DNA of 64,000 nt, taken from assembly GCA_002701395.1 (NCBI GenBank), contig NZVC01000033.1, forward strand, positions 148,065 through 212,064, written 5' to 3'. The stretch's first letter is position 1. Each line of letters opens with the position of its first letter. The notes beneath the pieces are model-generated. The model was given only the letters and a program-made list of their open reading frames with translations, made no database searches and was not told the origin of the DNA. The translations under genes were made by a program, and so were the position numbers. Source of the stretch: Maritimibacter sp. (lineage in GTDB: Bacteria > Pseudomonadota > Alphaproteobacteria > Rhodobacterales > Rhodobacteraceae). This document shows, piece after piece, positions 43,751 through 52,821 of the stretch.

Positions 43751-44968
43751 ATGACCGATCAGACAGTCGCCGTCGCCGACACCCATCTGGCGAGCGGTGA
43801 ACGGGTCGTTTCGGCCCGCGCCGTTCTTTTCGCCCTGTCGATGGGCGGTTTCGCGATCGGGACCACCGAATTCGCCGCGATGGCGCTGCTGCCGAACTTC
43901 GCCGCCGACCTTGGCGTGTCCGAAGCGCGCGCCGCAGACGCGATCAGCGCCTATGCGCTGGGGGTCGTGGTCGGCGCGCCGGTGCTGGCCGTGGCGGGCG
44001 CCCGGATGCGCAAGCGGATGCTGCTGATCTGGCTGATGCTGGCCTTCGCCGTGTTCAACACCCTGTCCGCGATGGCGCCCAGTTTCGGCCTGTTCACCGC
44101 CTCGCGCTTTCTGTCGGGGCTGCCGCATGGGGCCTACTTCGGCGTCGCCGCGCTGGTCGCCGCATCGGTCGTGCCACGCAACAAGCGGGCGTCGGCAGTG
44201 TCGAAGGTCTTCGTCGGCCTGACCATCGCCACCACCGTGGGTGTGCCCGCGGCAAGCTGGCTAAGCCAGTACATCGGCTGGCGCGCGGGCTTCGTGCTGG
44301 TGGGCGCGCTGTCGCTTGCCACGGCGGTCGCCGTGCACCTCAAGGCGCCACGCACCCCGGCGGACCCCAACGCCGACCCGCTGAAGGAACTGGGCGCGCT
44401 GAAGAACCGGCAGGTCCTGCTGACGCTGCTGACCGGCGCGATCGGCTTTGGCGGCTTCTTCGCGGTCTACACCTACATCGCCTCGACCGTGAAAACGACG
44501 CTGGGCGGGTCCGAGACCGAGGTCGCGCTGATGCTGATGATCGCGGGGCTGGGGATGATGATCTTCAACCTCGTGATGGGTCAGCTTGCCGACAGGGCGA
44601 TGAACGCAACCGCCTACCTTGCCTTTGGCGGCGGCATTATCGTGCTGGCCCTGTTCCCGCTGGTGGTCGGCTACGGGTTTTGGGCGATGGGCCTTGTGCT
44701 GTTGTTCATGGGGGTTCTGGGCGGCGTGTCGACGGTGATGCAGACACGCCTGATGAACGTGGCCGGAGACGCGCAGCAGCTTGCCGCGTCGCTGCACCAC
44801 GCGGCGTTCAACACAGCCAACGCGCTGGGACCGTTCCTTGCCGCCCGCGCAGTCGAAGCCGGGCACGGCTTCCCCTCGTCCGGCTATGTCGGCGCCGGGC
44901 TTAGCGCTGTCGGCCTTGTCCTGTTCGCGATCACGCTGTGGGACGCCCGCCGCAGCGGCATCGAGTAA
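43751..44968 (+). CDS. MFS transporter (DHA1/AraJ-like)
   Basis: A 405-residue inner-membrane protein with twelve predicted segments. It has GTTEFAAMALLPNFAADLGV in the first helix region, GVVVGAPVLAVAGARMRKRM (motif A-like loop) and SRFLSGLPHGAYFGVAALVA, typical of arabinose-efflux or drug-efflux MFS proteins. The substrate is undetermined. Start 43751 (MTDQTVAVADTHL). The leader contains two stem-loops. Single gene. Confidence 0.9.
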   Translation: MTDQTVAVADTHLASGERVVSARAVLFALSMGGFAIGTTEFAAMALLPNFAADLGVSEARAADAISAYALGVVVGAPVLAVAGARMRKRMLLIWLMLAFAVFNTLSAMAPSFGLFTASRFLSGLPHGAYFGVAALVAASVVPRNKRASAVSKVFVGLTIATTVGVPAASWLSQYIGWRAGFVLVGALSLATAVAVHLKAPRTPADPNADPLKELGALKNRQVLLTLLTGAIGFGGFFAVYTYIASTVKTTLGGSETEVALMLMIAGLGMMIFNLVMGQLADRAMNATAYLAFGGGIIVLALFPLVVGYGFWAMGLVLLFMGVLGGVSTVMQTRLMNVAGDAQQLAASLHHAAFNTANALGPFLAARAVEAGHGFPSSGYVGAGLSAVGLVLFAITLWDARRSGIE

Positions 44969-44992
44969 TCGTCACATGGACCAGCGGCGGAG

Positions 44993-45958
44993 CTATTCCG
45001 CCGCCAGCACCATGTCGATCATGCGCTGCGTGCCCCGGCTGAATTCCAGCGGACAGGGATAGGCTGCCTCGCCCCGCACGGCGCGGCCGAAATTCTCGAC
45101 CTGCAGCACGTAGTGGTTCACGCCGGGCCAGCGTTCGGTGGTCACAGACATGCCGTCGCGTTCCAGCGTGATCTGCGCCATGCCGAACACGTTCGCATTG
45201 AAGGGGCACGTCACCTTCAGAACGCCCTCTTCACCGTGGAACGTCATGTCCTGCCGCGGGAACATCCGCATCGACGTGATCGAGGAATAGCGGAACGACG
45301 GGAAATCGGCGGTGACGTGGGCGAAGACGTCCACACCGTTCTCGCGCCGGATGGTCGACTGCACCTTGTCGGGCTCTTCGCCGGTCACGAACCGGGCCGA
45401 GCCGAAGGTGTAGACGCCGATATCGGGCAAGGATCCGCCGCCGGTTTCGGGCTTGTTGCGGATGTTGCCGGGGTCAGAGCGGTTGTCGTAGGAAAACACG
45501 CCGTCCACCAACACCAGCTTGCCGATGGCGCCGCCCTCGTACAGCTCTTTGGCGCGCTGCCACTGGGGGTGGTGCACGATCATATAGGCCTCGGCCGCCA
45601 GCAGCCCTGCCTTGTCGCGCGCGGCGATCAGCGTGTCGAACTCTGCCTCGGACATCGCGATCGGTTTTTCGGTCAGGACGTGTTTGCCCGCCTCCAGCGC
45701 CTTGACCGTCCATTCGACGTGCAGGTGGTTCGGAAGCGGGATGTAGACGGCGTCGATCTCGGGATCGGCCAGCAGCGCGTCATAGCTGTCGTGGACCTTC
45801 AGGTCCGGGCAGAAGGCCCGGAAGCCGTCGGCCTTCTCGGGGGACGAGGTCGCCAGCGCCGCGAGTTTTGCGCCGCTTGCGGCATGGATGGCTGGCGCCA
45901 TCTGGTTCTTCGCGAAGTTCGCGGCGCCCATAACACCCCAGCGGATCGGATCGGCCAT
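44993..45958 (-). CDS. Gfo/Idh/MocA family oxidoreductase
   Basis: A 321-residue NAD(P)-dependent dehydrogenase. The nucleotide-binding start is RWGVMGAANFAKNQMAPAIH, followed by VYIPLPNHLHVEWTVKALEA, the family motif LTEKPIA, and GGGSLPDIGVYTFGSARFV. It probably oxidises a sugar or cyclitol; the substrate is not clear. Start 45958 sits behind a GGGAGTGA ribosome site. The histone-deacetylase-like gene lies 60 bp upstream on the same strand, so they may be co-transcribed. Confidence 0.9.
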   Translation of the reverse strand: MADPIRWGVMGAANFAKNQMAPAIHAASGAKLAALATSSPEKADGFRAFCPDLKVHDSYDALLADPEIDAVYIPLPNHLHVEWTVKALEAGKHVLTEKPIAMSEAEFDTLIAARDKAGLLAAEAYMIVHHPQWQRAKELYEGGAIGKLVLVDGVFSYDNRSDPGNIRNKPETGGGSLPDIGVYTFGSARFVTGEEPDKVQSTIRRENGVDVFAHVTADFPSFRYSSITSMRMFPRQDMTFHGEEGVLKVTCPFNANVFGMAQITLERDGMSVTTERWPGVNHYVLQVENFGRAVRGEAAYPCPLEFSRGTQRMIDMVLAAE

Positions 45959-46018
45959 CTCATCACTCCCTTGAAAGATCTGCGCGGACGGTAGCGCAAC
46001 CATCGCCGGGCCGAAAGG

Positions 46019-47167
46019 TCAGACCCAGACCCGCGCCATCGCCCGCACCCGAGCCTCCAGCACCCCGATCCGCGCGCGCAACTCGGCCCCGACGGCACCC
46101 TCGCGCGGCGCATCGCGCAGGGTCTCGAACAACAGCGGCGACGGGTTGCGGGCGCGGCTGTTGCCGGTCCACGCGATCGCGCGCAACGTCTGTTCCGCAT
46201 CCTGCGGCAGGCGGTCGGGGATGTCCTGCCCCGTCAGCGTGCCCCAGACCCCGGTCCAGCAGCGGCCCACCGACCACGGGTTATAGCCGCCGCCGCCCAG
46301 AACGAGATAGCGGGGCGACAGCGGCCGCAGCGCCGCGACCGCGTCCCAATGGGCGTTGTTCGACAGGGCAAGGCGCGACAGCGGGTCTTCTTCCAGCGCG
46401 TCCGATCCGCATTGAAGCACCACCGCTTCGGGGCGGAAGGCCGCGACGGCGGGCAGGGTCACCGACTGCAACGCGGCGCGCATCTCGCTGTCGTTGAAGC
46501 CGCGCGGTACGGGCAGGTTGAACACCTGCCCCACGCCCGCATCCGCCAGCGCGCCGGTGAAGGGCCAGCGGCGTTCCTCGTGGACCGAGATCATCAGGAC
46601 ATCGGGATCGCGGGCGAAGGCGGCTTCGACCCCGTCGGGGTGGTGCGCGTCGATGTCGACATAGGCGACCCGCCGCAGGCCGCGCGCGCGCAGCGACAGG
46701 ATGGCAAGCACCGGGTCGTTGAGATAGCAAAACCCGTTCGCCCGGTCGGGCATCCCGTGGTGGGTGCCGCCAGCCGGGCTGTAGACGACGCCGCCGTCCG
46801 CCAGCATCTCGCCGGCAAGGATCGACCCGCCCGCCGCCGTCGCTGGACGGCGATACATCTCGGGGAACACCGGGTTCGAGGTGGTGCCAAGCCCGTGCCG
46901 GTCGCGGGTCTCGTCGGTCACACGCTGGTCCGCCTCGGCTTGCACCAACGCCTGCAGATAGGCCGGGCTGTGCCATGCCGCCAACGCGGCCGGTTTCGCG
47001 CGGGGGCTGACGACGAAGCGGTCGCGCGGCAGCCAGCCCAGCGCGCGCGACAGGTCCATGACCGTCGATACCCGGGGCACACGCAGCGGGTGCCAGCCGC
47101 CATAGCTGGACCCGCGATAGATCTCTGCCCCGATGAAACGAGGGAATTGAACGGGCTGCGCTGTCAT
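46019..47167 (-). CDS. Histone deacetylase family protein (AcuC-like)
   Basis: A 382-residue class I-type deacetylase. The active-site histidines lie in SPAGGTHHGMPDRANGFCYL, the zinc Asp and His in AYVDIDAHHPDGV, the second Asp in VVLQCGSDALEEDPL, and the catalytic tyrosine in LVLGGGGYNPWSV. Bacterial members deacetylate acetyl-CoA synthetase (AcuC) or polyamines. A propionate-CoA ligase of the type controlled by lysine acylation is encoded 10 kb away, so a link is plausible but not shown. Confidence 0.93.
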   Translation of the reverse strand: MTAQPVQFPRFIGAEIYRGSSYGGWHPLRVPRVSTVMDLSRALGWLPRDRFVVSPRAKPAALAAWHSPAYLQALVQAEADQRVTDETRDRHGLGTTSNPVFPEMYRRPATAAGGSILAGEMLADGGVVYSPAGGTHHGMPDRANGFCYLNDPVLAILSLRARGLRRVAYVDIDAHHPDGVEAAFARDPDVLMISVHEERRWPFTGALADAGVGQVFNLPVPRGFNDSEMRAALQSVTLPAVAAFRPEAVVLQCGSDALEEDPLSRLALSNNAHWDAVAALRPLSPRYLVLGGGGYNPWSVGRCWTGVWGTLTGQDIPDRLPQDAEQTLRAIAWTGNSRARNPSPLLFETLRDAPREGAVGAELRARIGVLEARVRAMARVWV

Positions 47168-47368
47168 CTCACGTCATGTCGCTTCATCGCGGCCCGGTTC
47201 AAGGGCACAACTTTGTGCAGGTCCATGTCCATTGGCCATTCGCATGGGTGCCGACCCGTTTAACATTGAACCCGTCTTTCCGTAGTTTAATCTGACATCA
47301 GGCATCACCGGGCGCACAGGCGTTTCGCGCGCCACGGCGCCCGGAAAGACATCGGCAGACAATTCACA

Positions 47369-47830
47369 ATGGCAAAAGCCAAGATCCGCCCGCTTCAGCT
47401 GGCGCCCGAGCAAAGACGGATGATCCGCTCACAGGTCGGCGGGTTGTGTTACCGTGTGCGCAACGAGCGGGCTGAAATCCTGTTGGTCACGACGCGCGGC
47501 GCCGGGCGCTGGATCATCCCCAAAGGCTGGCCGCTTGCCGGGGAAACGTCCGGGGCCTCGGCGTTGCAGGAATGCTGGGAAGAGGCCGGCGTCGTAGGCA
47601 CCCTGTCCGGCAGCGCGTTGGGCGCCTTCACATACGTCAAGGACCGCGCCGAAGACGACCACCCCCACTCGGTGACGGTGTTTCCGGTGAAAGTGAAGCG
47701 GCTGGAGGACAAGTACCCAGAGGCCAAGCAACGACGGCGCAAGTGGTTTTCGACCGCCAAGGCGGCCCAGCGGGTGACCGAGCCGGAGCTGCGGCAGATG
47801 CTGGCGGCGTTCGACCCCACCCGTTTTTGA
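47369..47830 (+). CDS. Nudix hydrolase (DIPP-like)
   Basis: A 153-residue hydrolase of the diphosphoinositol-polyphosphate type. The Nudix box reads GWPLAGETSGASALQECWEE then AGV; the usual arginine before the first catalytic glutamate is glutamine (QE instead of RE), while the other acidic residues are kept. It also has WIIPKGWPL and KRRKWFSTAKA. It likely cleaves nucleoside or inositol pyrophosphates. Start 47369 (MAKAKIRPLQLA). Confidence 0.9.
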   Translation: MAKAKIRPLQLAPEQRRMIRSQVGGLCYRVRNERAEILLVTTRGAGRWIIPKGWPLAGETSGASALQECWEEAGVVGTLSGSALGAFTYVKDRAEDDHPHSVTVFPVKVKRLEDKYPEAKQRRRKWFSTAKAAQRVTEPELRQMLAAFDPTRF

Positions 47831-47899
47831 AGCGCCCGTGCTTGCATTCCTTCGGGGGTCGAATATCTAACCCTGATCACCTTTGCCTCGGGACCGGAC

Positions 47900-48334
47900 A
47901 TGATCCGCTACGCGCTCAAGTGCACAAACGACCACGGGTTCGAAAGCTGGTTCGCCGGCGTCGAAGCCTTTGACAAGCTGGCCGCCGCCGGCATGGTCGC
48001 CTGCCCCGAGTGTGGCGCGACCGAGGTGCGCAAGGTTCTGATGGCGCCGGGGGTCCAGACCGCCCGCAAGAAACCGGCAGAGCCGAAAGACGAAAGCCTT
48101 GCCGCCCCCGCGTCGGAGATGGAGACGAAGCTTGCCGCCCTGCGCAAGCATGTCGAGACGACCTCTGACTATGTCGGGATGGGCTTCGCGTCCGAGGCGC
48201 GCAAGATGCACGAGGGCGAGATCCCCCAACGGTCGATCTATGGCGAGGCCAAGCCCGAAGAGGCGAAGCGCCTGATCGAGGATGGCGTGCCCGTCGCCCC
48301 CCTGCCCTTTCGTCCGACGCGCAAATCCAACTGA
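47900..48334 (+). CDS. DUF1178 family protein
   Basis: A 144-residue protein. It begins MIRYALKCTNDHGFESWF with a CPECGAT zinc-ribbon-like pair (residues 35-38), and ends EAKRLIEDGVPVAPLPF, matching the DUF1178 family of alphaproteobacteria. Function is unknown. It follows the Nudix gene by 69 bp on the same strand. Confidence 0.9.
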   Translation: MIRYALKCTNDHGFESWFAGVEAFDKLAAAGMVACPECGATEVRKVLMAPGVQTARKKPAEPKDESLAAPASEMETKLAALRKHVETTSDYVGMGFASEARKMHEGEIPQRSIYGEAKPEEAKRLIEDGVPVAPLPFRPTRKSN

Positions 48335-48373
48335 TCCCTTGCACCCGCCCGGCACCCCGCTAGGGTCGCGGCC

Positions 48374-49030
48374 ATGACAATCCTTATCACTGGCGCGACC
48401 CGAGGCATCGGCCGCGCGCTGTTCGACAGCTACCTGTCCGATGGCATCGACGTTATCGGCACGAACCGCGGCGCCACGCCGCCCGAGGGCAACTGGCTGA
48501 CGCTGGACGTCACCGACCCCGCCGCGCACCGGGTGGTGGCCGAGCGGATGCAGGGCAAGCCGCTGGACCTGCTGGTTTGCAACGCAGGCGTGTACCTGGA
48601 CAAGGGCCAGTCGCTGAATGCCGGATACCCGGCGGCGATGTGGGCAGACACCTTCGCGACGAACGTGACCGGCGTGTTCCTGACCGTGCAGGCGCTGTTG
48701 CCGTCGCTGCGGCTGGCGCAGGCGGGCAAGATCGCGATCATCTCCAGCCAGATGGCCAGCCACACCCGTGCTCCCGGCGGCTCGCTGATCTATCGCGCGT
48801 CCAAGGCGGCGGCGCTGAACCTAGGCCGCAACCTGTCGACAGAACTGAAGCCCGAGGGCATCGCGGTCGGCATCTATCACCCCGGCTGGGTCCGCACCGA
48901 TATGGGCGGTGCAGGTGCCGATATTACGGAAGACCAAAGCGCCGCTGGCCTGCGCGCGCGGTTCGACGACCTGTCGATGGACAGCACCGGGTGCTTCCTG
49001 ACGTGGGACGGGCGCGAACACCCGTACTGA
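48374..49030 (+). CDS. Short-chain dehydrogenase (C-factor-like SDR)
   Basis: A 218-residue SDR. The Rossmann motif is GATRGIGRALFDS, followed by VCNAGVYLD, ISSQMASH (catalytic Ser), and YRASKAAALNL (Tyr and Lys), then PGWVRTDMGG. It resembles CsgA/C-factor-type SDRs whose substrates are poorly known. Start 48374. It lies 39 bp after DUF1178 on the same strand and is convergent with the dehydratase gene. Confidence 0.88.
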   Translation: MTILITGATRGIGRALFDSYLSDGIDVIGTNRGATPPEGNWLTLDVTDPAAHRVVAERMQGKPLDLLVCNAGVYLDKGQSLNAGYPAAMWADTFATNVTGVFLTVQALLPSLRLAQAGKIAIISSQMASHTRAPGGSLIYRASKAAALNLGRNLSTELKPEGIAVGIYHPGWVRTDMGGAGADITEDQSAAGLRARFDDLSMDSTGCFLTWDGREHPY

Positions 49031-49048
49031 CCTCTTGGCGGGCGCGTG

Positions 49049-50011
49049 TCAGATCCCGCCCGTCAGAACGCCCGCGAACACCCCGGCGTCCACGTTGCCG
49101 CCCGACAGGATAACGCCCGCCTTGCGGCCCGCCATCGCGTCCTTTTCCTGCATCAACGCCGCCAAGGCCGCGGCGCCGGACCCCTCGGCAAGGTTGTGGG
49201 TGTCTTCGTACAGCACGCGCATCGCCTGCGCGATCTCGGCGTCCGAGACGGTCACGAACCGGGACGCGCCTTTCGCGTAGATGTCGAACGCCGCCTGCAC
49301 CGGCACCCGCACCGCCATGCCGTCGGCGAAGGTGTCGGCCGCGTTCGTCTCGACCAGTCGGCCGGCCTCGACCGACAGCCGCGCGCACGGTGCGCCTTCG
49401 GCCACCACCGCGATCACCTCGGTCTTCAGGCCCAGCGCGTCGCGGGCAAGGATGGTGCCGCAGATGCCCGATCCGCAGCCGATGGGCACGTAGACGGCAT
49501 CAAGATCCGGGGCGGCGGTGAACAGCTCGTAGGCGTAGGTGGCCACGCCGCGCACCAGTTCCTCGTGAAACGGCGGCACGATGGCAAGGCCCTGCTCTTC
49601 GGCCACGCGGAACGCCTCGACCCGTGCGGTATCGAAGTCCTGACCATGCTCGACCAGTTCGGCGCCGAAGGCCCGCATCGAGGCGTTCTTCTCGACCGAG
49701 TTTCCGTGCGGCACATAGACCAGCGCCCGCAGCCCCGCCGCCGTCGCCGCACGGGCCTGACTTTGGCCGTGGTTGCCGCGGGGCGCGGGGCAGATCCCCG
49801 CGACATCGGGATGAGTGCGGCGCAGCCAGTCGATGAACGTGATCCCGCCGCGCACCTTGAACGCGCCGGTGGGCGTGTGGTTCTCGTGCTTGACCCAGAC
49901 CTCGCAGCCCAGACGGGCCTTTAGCTGCGGCCAGGCATACTGCGGGGTGGCCGGCATCCGGGTATAGACAAGATCCGCCGCGCGCTTCAGGTCGTCTTCG
50001 CTCAACTGCAT
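49049..50011 (-). CDS. Threonine/serine dehydratase-like PLP enzyme
   Basis: A 320-residue fold-type II PLP enzyme. The Schiff-base lysine is in TPTGAFKVRGG, the phosphate loop in VPIGCGSGICG, with APRGNHGQSQA, SGGNVDAGVF near the C-terminus, and LVETNAADTFADGMAVRVP. It lacks the ACT domain of IlvA, so it is a catabolic or hydroxyaspartate/serine dehydratase-type enzyme. Start 50011 (MQLSEDDLKRAAD). It is divergent from lysC. Confidence 0.85.
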   Translation of the reverse strand: MQLSEDDLKRAADLVYTRMPATPQYAWPQLKARLGCEVWVKHENHTPTGAFKVRGGITFIDWLRRTHPDVAGICPAPRGNHGQSQARAATAAGLRALVYVPHGNSVEKNASMRAFGAELVEHGQDFDTARVEAFRVAEEQGLAIVPPFHEELVRGVATYAYELFTAAPDLDAVYVPIGCGSGICGTILARDALGLKTEVIAVVAEGAPCARLSVEAGRLVETNAADTFADGMAVRVPVQAAFDIYAKGASRFVTVSDAEIAQAMRVLYEDTHNLAEGSGAAALAALMQEKDAMAGRKAGVILSGGNVDAGVFAGVLTGGI

Positions 50012-50174
50012 GTCCGGTCTCCCCTTCTGCCCCGCAGACAAGCGCAAAGCCCGCAGGATGACCAGTCCGAAGACGGCGTTTCGGAATATCGCTCTTGCGG
50101 CTTGGCGGAGCCCTTGCCTGTCCACCGCGCCACGACTAAGAAACCCCCGACTTGCAAATGGGAAATGGCCATTC

Positions 50175-51413
50175 ATGCCGATCCTGGTGATGAAATTCGG
50201 CGGCACCTCTGTCGCCACGCTGGACCGTATCAGCCGCGCCGCCAAACGCGTCGGTGTCGAGGTCGCCAACGGCTATGACGTGATCGTCATCGTCTCGGCC
50301 ATGTCCGGCGAAACGAACAAGCTGGTCGGCTTCGTCGAAGAGACCTCGCCCATGTTCGACGCGCGCGAATACGACGCTGTCGTGTCGTCGGGCGAGAACG
50401 TGACCGCGGGCCTTATGGCGCTGACGCTGCAGGAGATGGAAATCCCCGCGCGCAGTTGGCAGGGCTGGCAGGTTCCGCTGAAGACGACCAGCGCCCATTC
50501 CGCCGCCCGGATCGAAGAGATCCCGCCCGAGAACATCCTGGCGAAGTTCGGCGAGGGCATGAAGGTCGCGGTGGTTGCGGGCTTTCAGGGCATCAGCCCC
50601 GAAGGCCGGATCACCACGCTGGGCCGGGGCGGCAGCGACACGACAGCCGTGGCCTTCGCCGCGGCGTTCGGTGCGGAACGCTGCGACATCTACACCGACG
50701 TGGACGGGGTCTATACCACCGACCCGCGGATTTCGGACAAGGCGCGCAAGCTCGACAAGATCGCTTTCGAAGAGATGCTGGAACTTGCCAGCCTCGGCGC
50801 GAAGGTGCTGCAAACCCGCTCGGTCGAGCTGGCGATGCGCTACAAGGTGAAACTCAGGGTGCTGTCCAGCTTCGGAGAGATGGACGAAAGCGCCGGGACT
50901 CTCGTGTGCGACGAGGAGGATATCGTGGAAAGCAATGTTGTTGCCGGTGTCGCCTATAGCCGCGACGAAGCGAAGATGACCCTGATCTCGGTGGCGGACC
51001 GCCCCGGCATCGCCGCCGCGATCTTCGGACCGCTGGCGGACGCGGGCGTGAACGTGGACATGATCGTCCAAAACATCGCCGAGGAAGGCCGCACCGACAT
51101 GACCTTCTCGTGCCCCACCAATCAGGTGGCGCGGGCCGAGGCGGCGATGAACAAGGCCAAAGAAGCCGGGGACATCAACTTCCACGATCTCGTGGCGGAT
51201 ACCAACGTGGCCAAGGTGTCGGTCGTAGGCATCGGGATGCGGTCGCACGCAGGCGTCGCGGCCAAGATGTTCAACGCGCTGAAGGATGAAGGGATCAACA
51301 TCAAGGTCATCACGACCTCTGAGATCAAGATCTCTGTCCTGATCGACCGCAAGTACATGGAGCTTGCGGTGCAGGCCCTGCACGACGTGTTCGAGCTTGA
51401 AAAAGCGTCCTGA
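50175..51413 (+). CDS. lysC: Aspartate kinase
   Basis: A 412-residue enzyme that phosphorylates aspartate, the first step to lysine, threonine and methionine. It has the KFGGTSV motif (residues 7-13), GRGGSDTTAVAFAAAFGAE, DIYTDVDGVYTTDPR and two C-terminal ACT domains with VDMIVQNIAEEG and NIKVITTSEIKISVLI, so it is probably feedback-regulated. ATG 50175. A strong terminator follows the stop. Confidence 0.97.
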   Translation: MPILVMKFGGTSVATLDRISRAAKRVGVEVANGYDVIVIVSAMSGETNKLVGFVEETSPMFDAREYDAVVSSGENVTAGLMALTLQEMEIPARSWQGWQVPLKTTSAHSAARIEEIPPENILAKFGEGMKVAVVAGFQGISPEGRITTLGRGGSDTTAVAFAAAFGAERCDIYTDVDGVYTTDPRISDKARKLDKIAFEEMLELASLGAKVLQTRSVELAMRYKVKLRVLSSFGEMDESAGTLVCDEEDIVESNVVAGVAYSRDEAKMTLISVADRPGIAAAIFGPLADAGVNVDMIVQNIAEEGRTDMTFSCPTNQVARAEAAMNKAKEAGDINFHDLVADTNVAKVSVVGIGMRSHAGVAAKMFNALKDEGINIKVITTSEIKISVLIDRKYMELAVQALHDVFELEKAS

Positions 51414-51448
51414 GCCGACCGGCCTGACGCCCGACCGCAGACCCAGAA

Positions 51449-51472
51449 AGCGCCCCGGCCCGGGGCGTTTTT
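51449..51472 (+). terminator. Rho-independent terminator after lysC (shared, convergent)
   Basis: CGCCCC-GGC-CCGGGGCG type stem (51451-51467) followed by TTTTT. The T-run overlaps the stop of the convergent cache-domain gene; on that strand a GC hairpin also follows. Confidence 0.9.
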
Positions 51473-52605
51473 CATGTCTGGCGCGTGTCCGCGCCCTGCC
51501 CTTGGTCCGGGCGCATGAGAATGCGACCGTAAAAGAGACCAAGCAGCGCCGTGGCCGCAAGGGCCGCCAGCGTGACCCAGACGGCGATGGTGCGGACCTG
51601 ATGCAGCGGTTCAAGGATGTCGCTTTCCGGAAGCCACGTCACAACCGTCCACGGAGTGGCCTCTAGCCGCAGCCGCTGGACGGCTGCCAGCCACGCCTGC
51701 CCGTCCGCCCGGAAGTGCGACACGCGGATTTCGCCGGGGAACAGATCCCCCAGCCCGCCAGAGATCGACGCGGCGGCCTGCATCAGAAGCGGGTCGACCG
51801 CACCGTCGACCGTGTTGAACCGAACGGTCCCGTCCGGGTCGGCCTCGGCCACGAAATCCTCTTCCGAATGGGCGACGATATCGCCCGTTTCGGCCACGAT
51901 GGCGGCGGACCCGTTGGCGCTGATTTCCAGCCCGCCGAGGAAGGTGGACAGCGACTCGATCCCGATGTCGACGCCGACGGCGCCCAGCACACCGCCCGAC
52001 AGCGGATCGGCCACCGGCATCGACACCGTGACGCCCGGACGCTGCGACGAGAAGAAGATATAGGGCGACGTCCAAGAAACCGCGTTGGCGTCCAGCGCGG
52101 CGCGATACCACGGGCGGTTGCGAGGGTCATAGTCGTCGTCCGGCTCGTCCTGCGCGGCGACTTCCCTAAACCGCTCGGACCGCCACGACAGCACGACCTC
52201 GCGGTCCGGTCCGGTCTCGATCGTTTTGACCCGGAAATTCGCCCGAGGCTCGGTCGTGTCGCGGCTGACATAGACGAAATCGCCGCTTGCCGCCCCAAAG
52301 TATGCGCCGTCGAAGCTGTCGCGCGTCTGCAGCACATCGAACAGGTAGCGGCCCAGCGCCTCGGCATCGTCATGCGGAACAACGCCTGCCTCTAGCAGGC
52401 GCTGCGACAGTTGCGCGGCGTCTTCGGCGGGGTCCAGAAAGTTCTCGGTATAGGCGGTCGTGTCGCGGGCAATGCGTGCGGTCAGCCCCTCGGCGAACCT
52501 CAGCAGAACGCCCTGCGACGCCCAGTAGGTGATGCCCAGCACCACCACCAGCGCAAGCGCCTGCAGACCGACGAGGCCCAGTATCAGTATCAGTCGTCGC
52601 GGCAT
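51472..52605 (-). CDS. dCache_1 domain membrane protein without output domain
   Basis: A 377-residue protein. One membrane helix lies near residues 4-27 (LILILGLVGLQALALVVVLG), then a large periplasmic double-Cache ligand-sensing domain with DYDPRNRPWYRAAL and GVTVSMPVADPLSGGVLGAV. A second helix lies at about 341-361 (VRTIAVWVTLAALAATALLG) and a 15-residue cytoplasmic tail. No HAMP, kinase, GGDEF or methyl-accepting domain follows, unlike most Cache proteins. It lies between lysC and ptsP. Partner unknown. Confidence 0.8.
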   Translation of the reverse strand: MPRRLILILGLVGLQALALVVVLGITYWASQGVLLRFAEGLTARIARDTTAYTENFLDPAEDAAQLSQRLLEAGVVPHDDAEALGRYLFDVLQTRDSFDGAYFGAASGDFVYVSRDTTEPRANFRVKTIETGPDREVVLSWRSERFREVAAQDEPDDDYDPRNRPWYRAALDANAVSWTSPYIFFSSQRPGVTVSMPVADPLSGGVLGAVGVDIGIESLSTFLGGLEISANGSAAIVAETGDIVAHSEEDFVAEADPDGTVRFNTVDGAVDPLLMQAAASISGGLGDLFPGEIRVSHFRADGQAWLAAVQRLRLEATPWTVVTWLPESDILEPLHQVRTIAVWVTLAALAATALLGLFYGRILMRPDQGQGADTRQT

Positions 52606-52821
52606 GACTGCCGTCTCCCGTCCCTGTTTCCGGCTTTTTTGAAGCCTAAACTTTTTCCAACAGGTTTAAGGACATGCCAGCCGCGAAACAACTGTGCGAA
52701 CGGTGCGCGCAGGTGCAGCCAATGGGCGCTGCACGGAGAATGATCGTTTCGCTGGCGCAATTCTGCGTTTAGGGTGGCCGGGCGGAGACACGCGCGGAAT
52801 TGGCGGGACAGAATCAACGGC

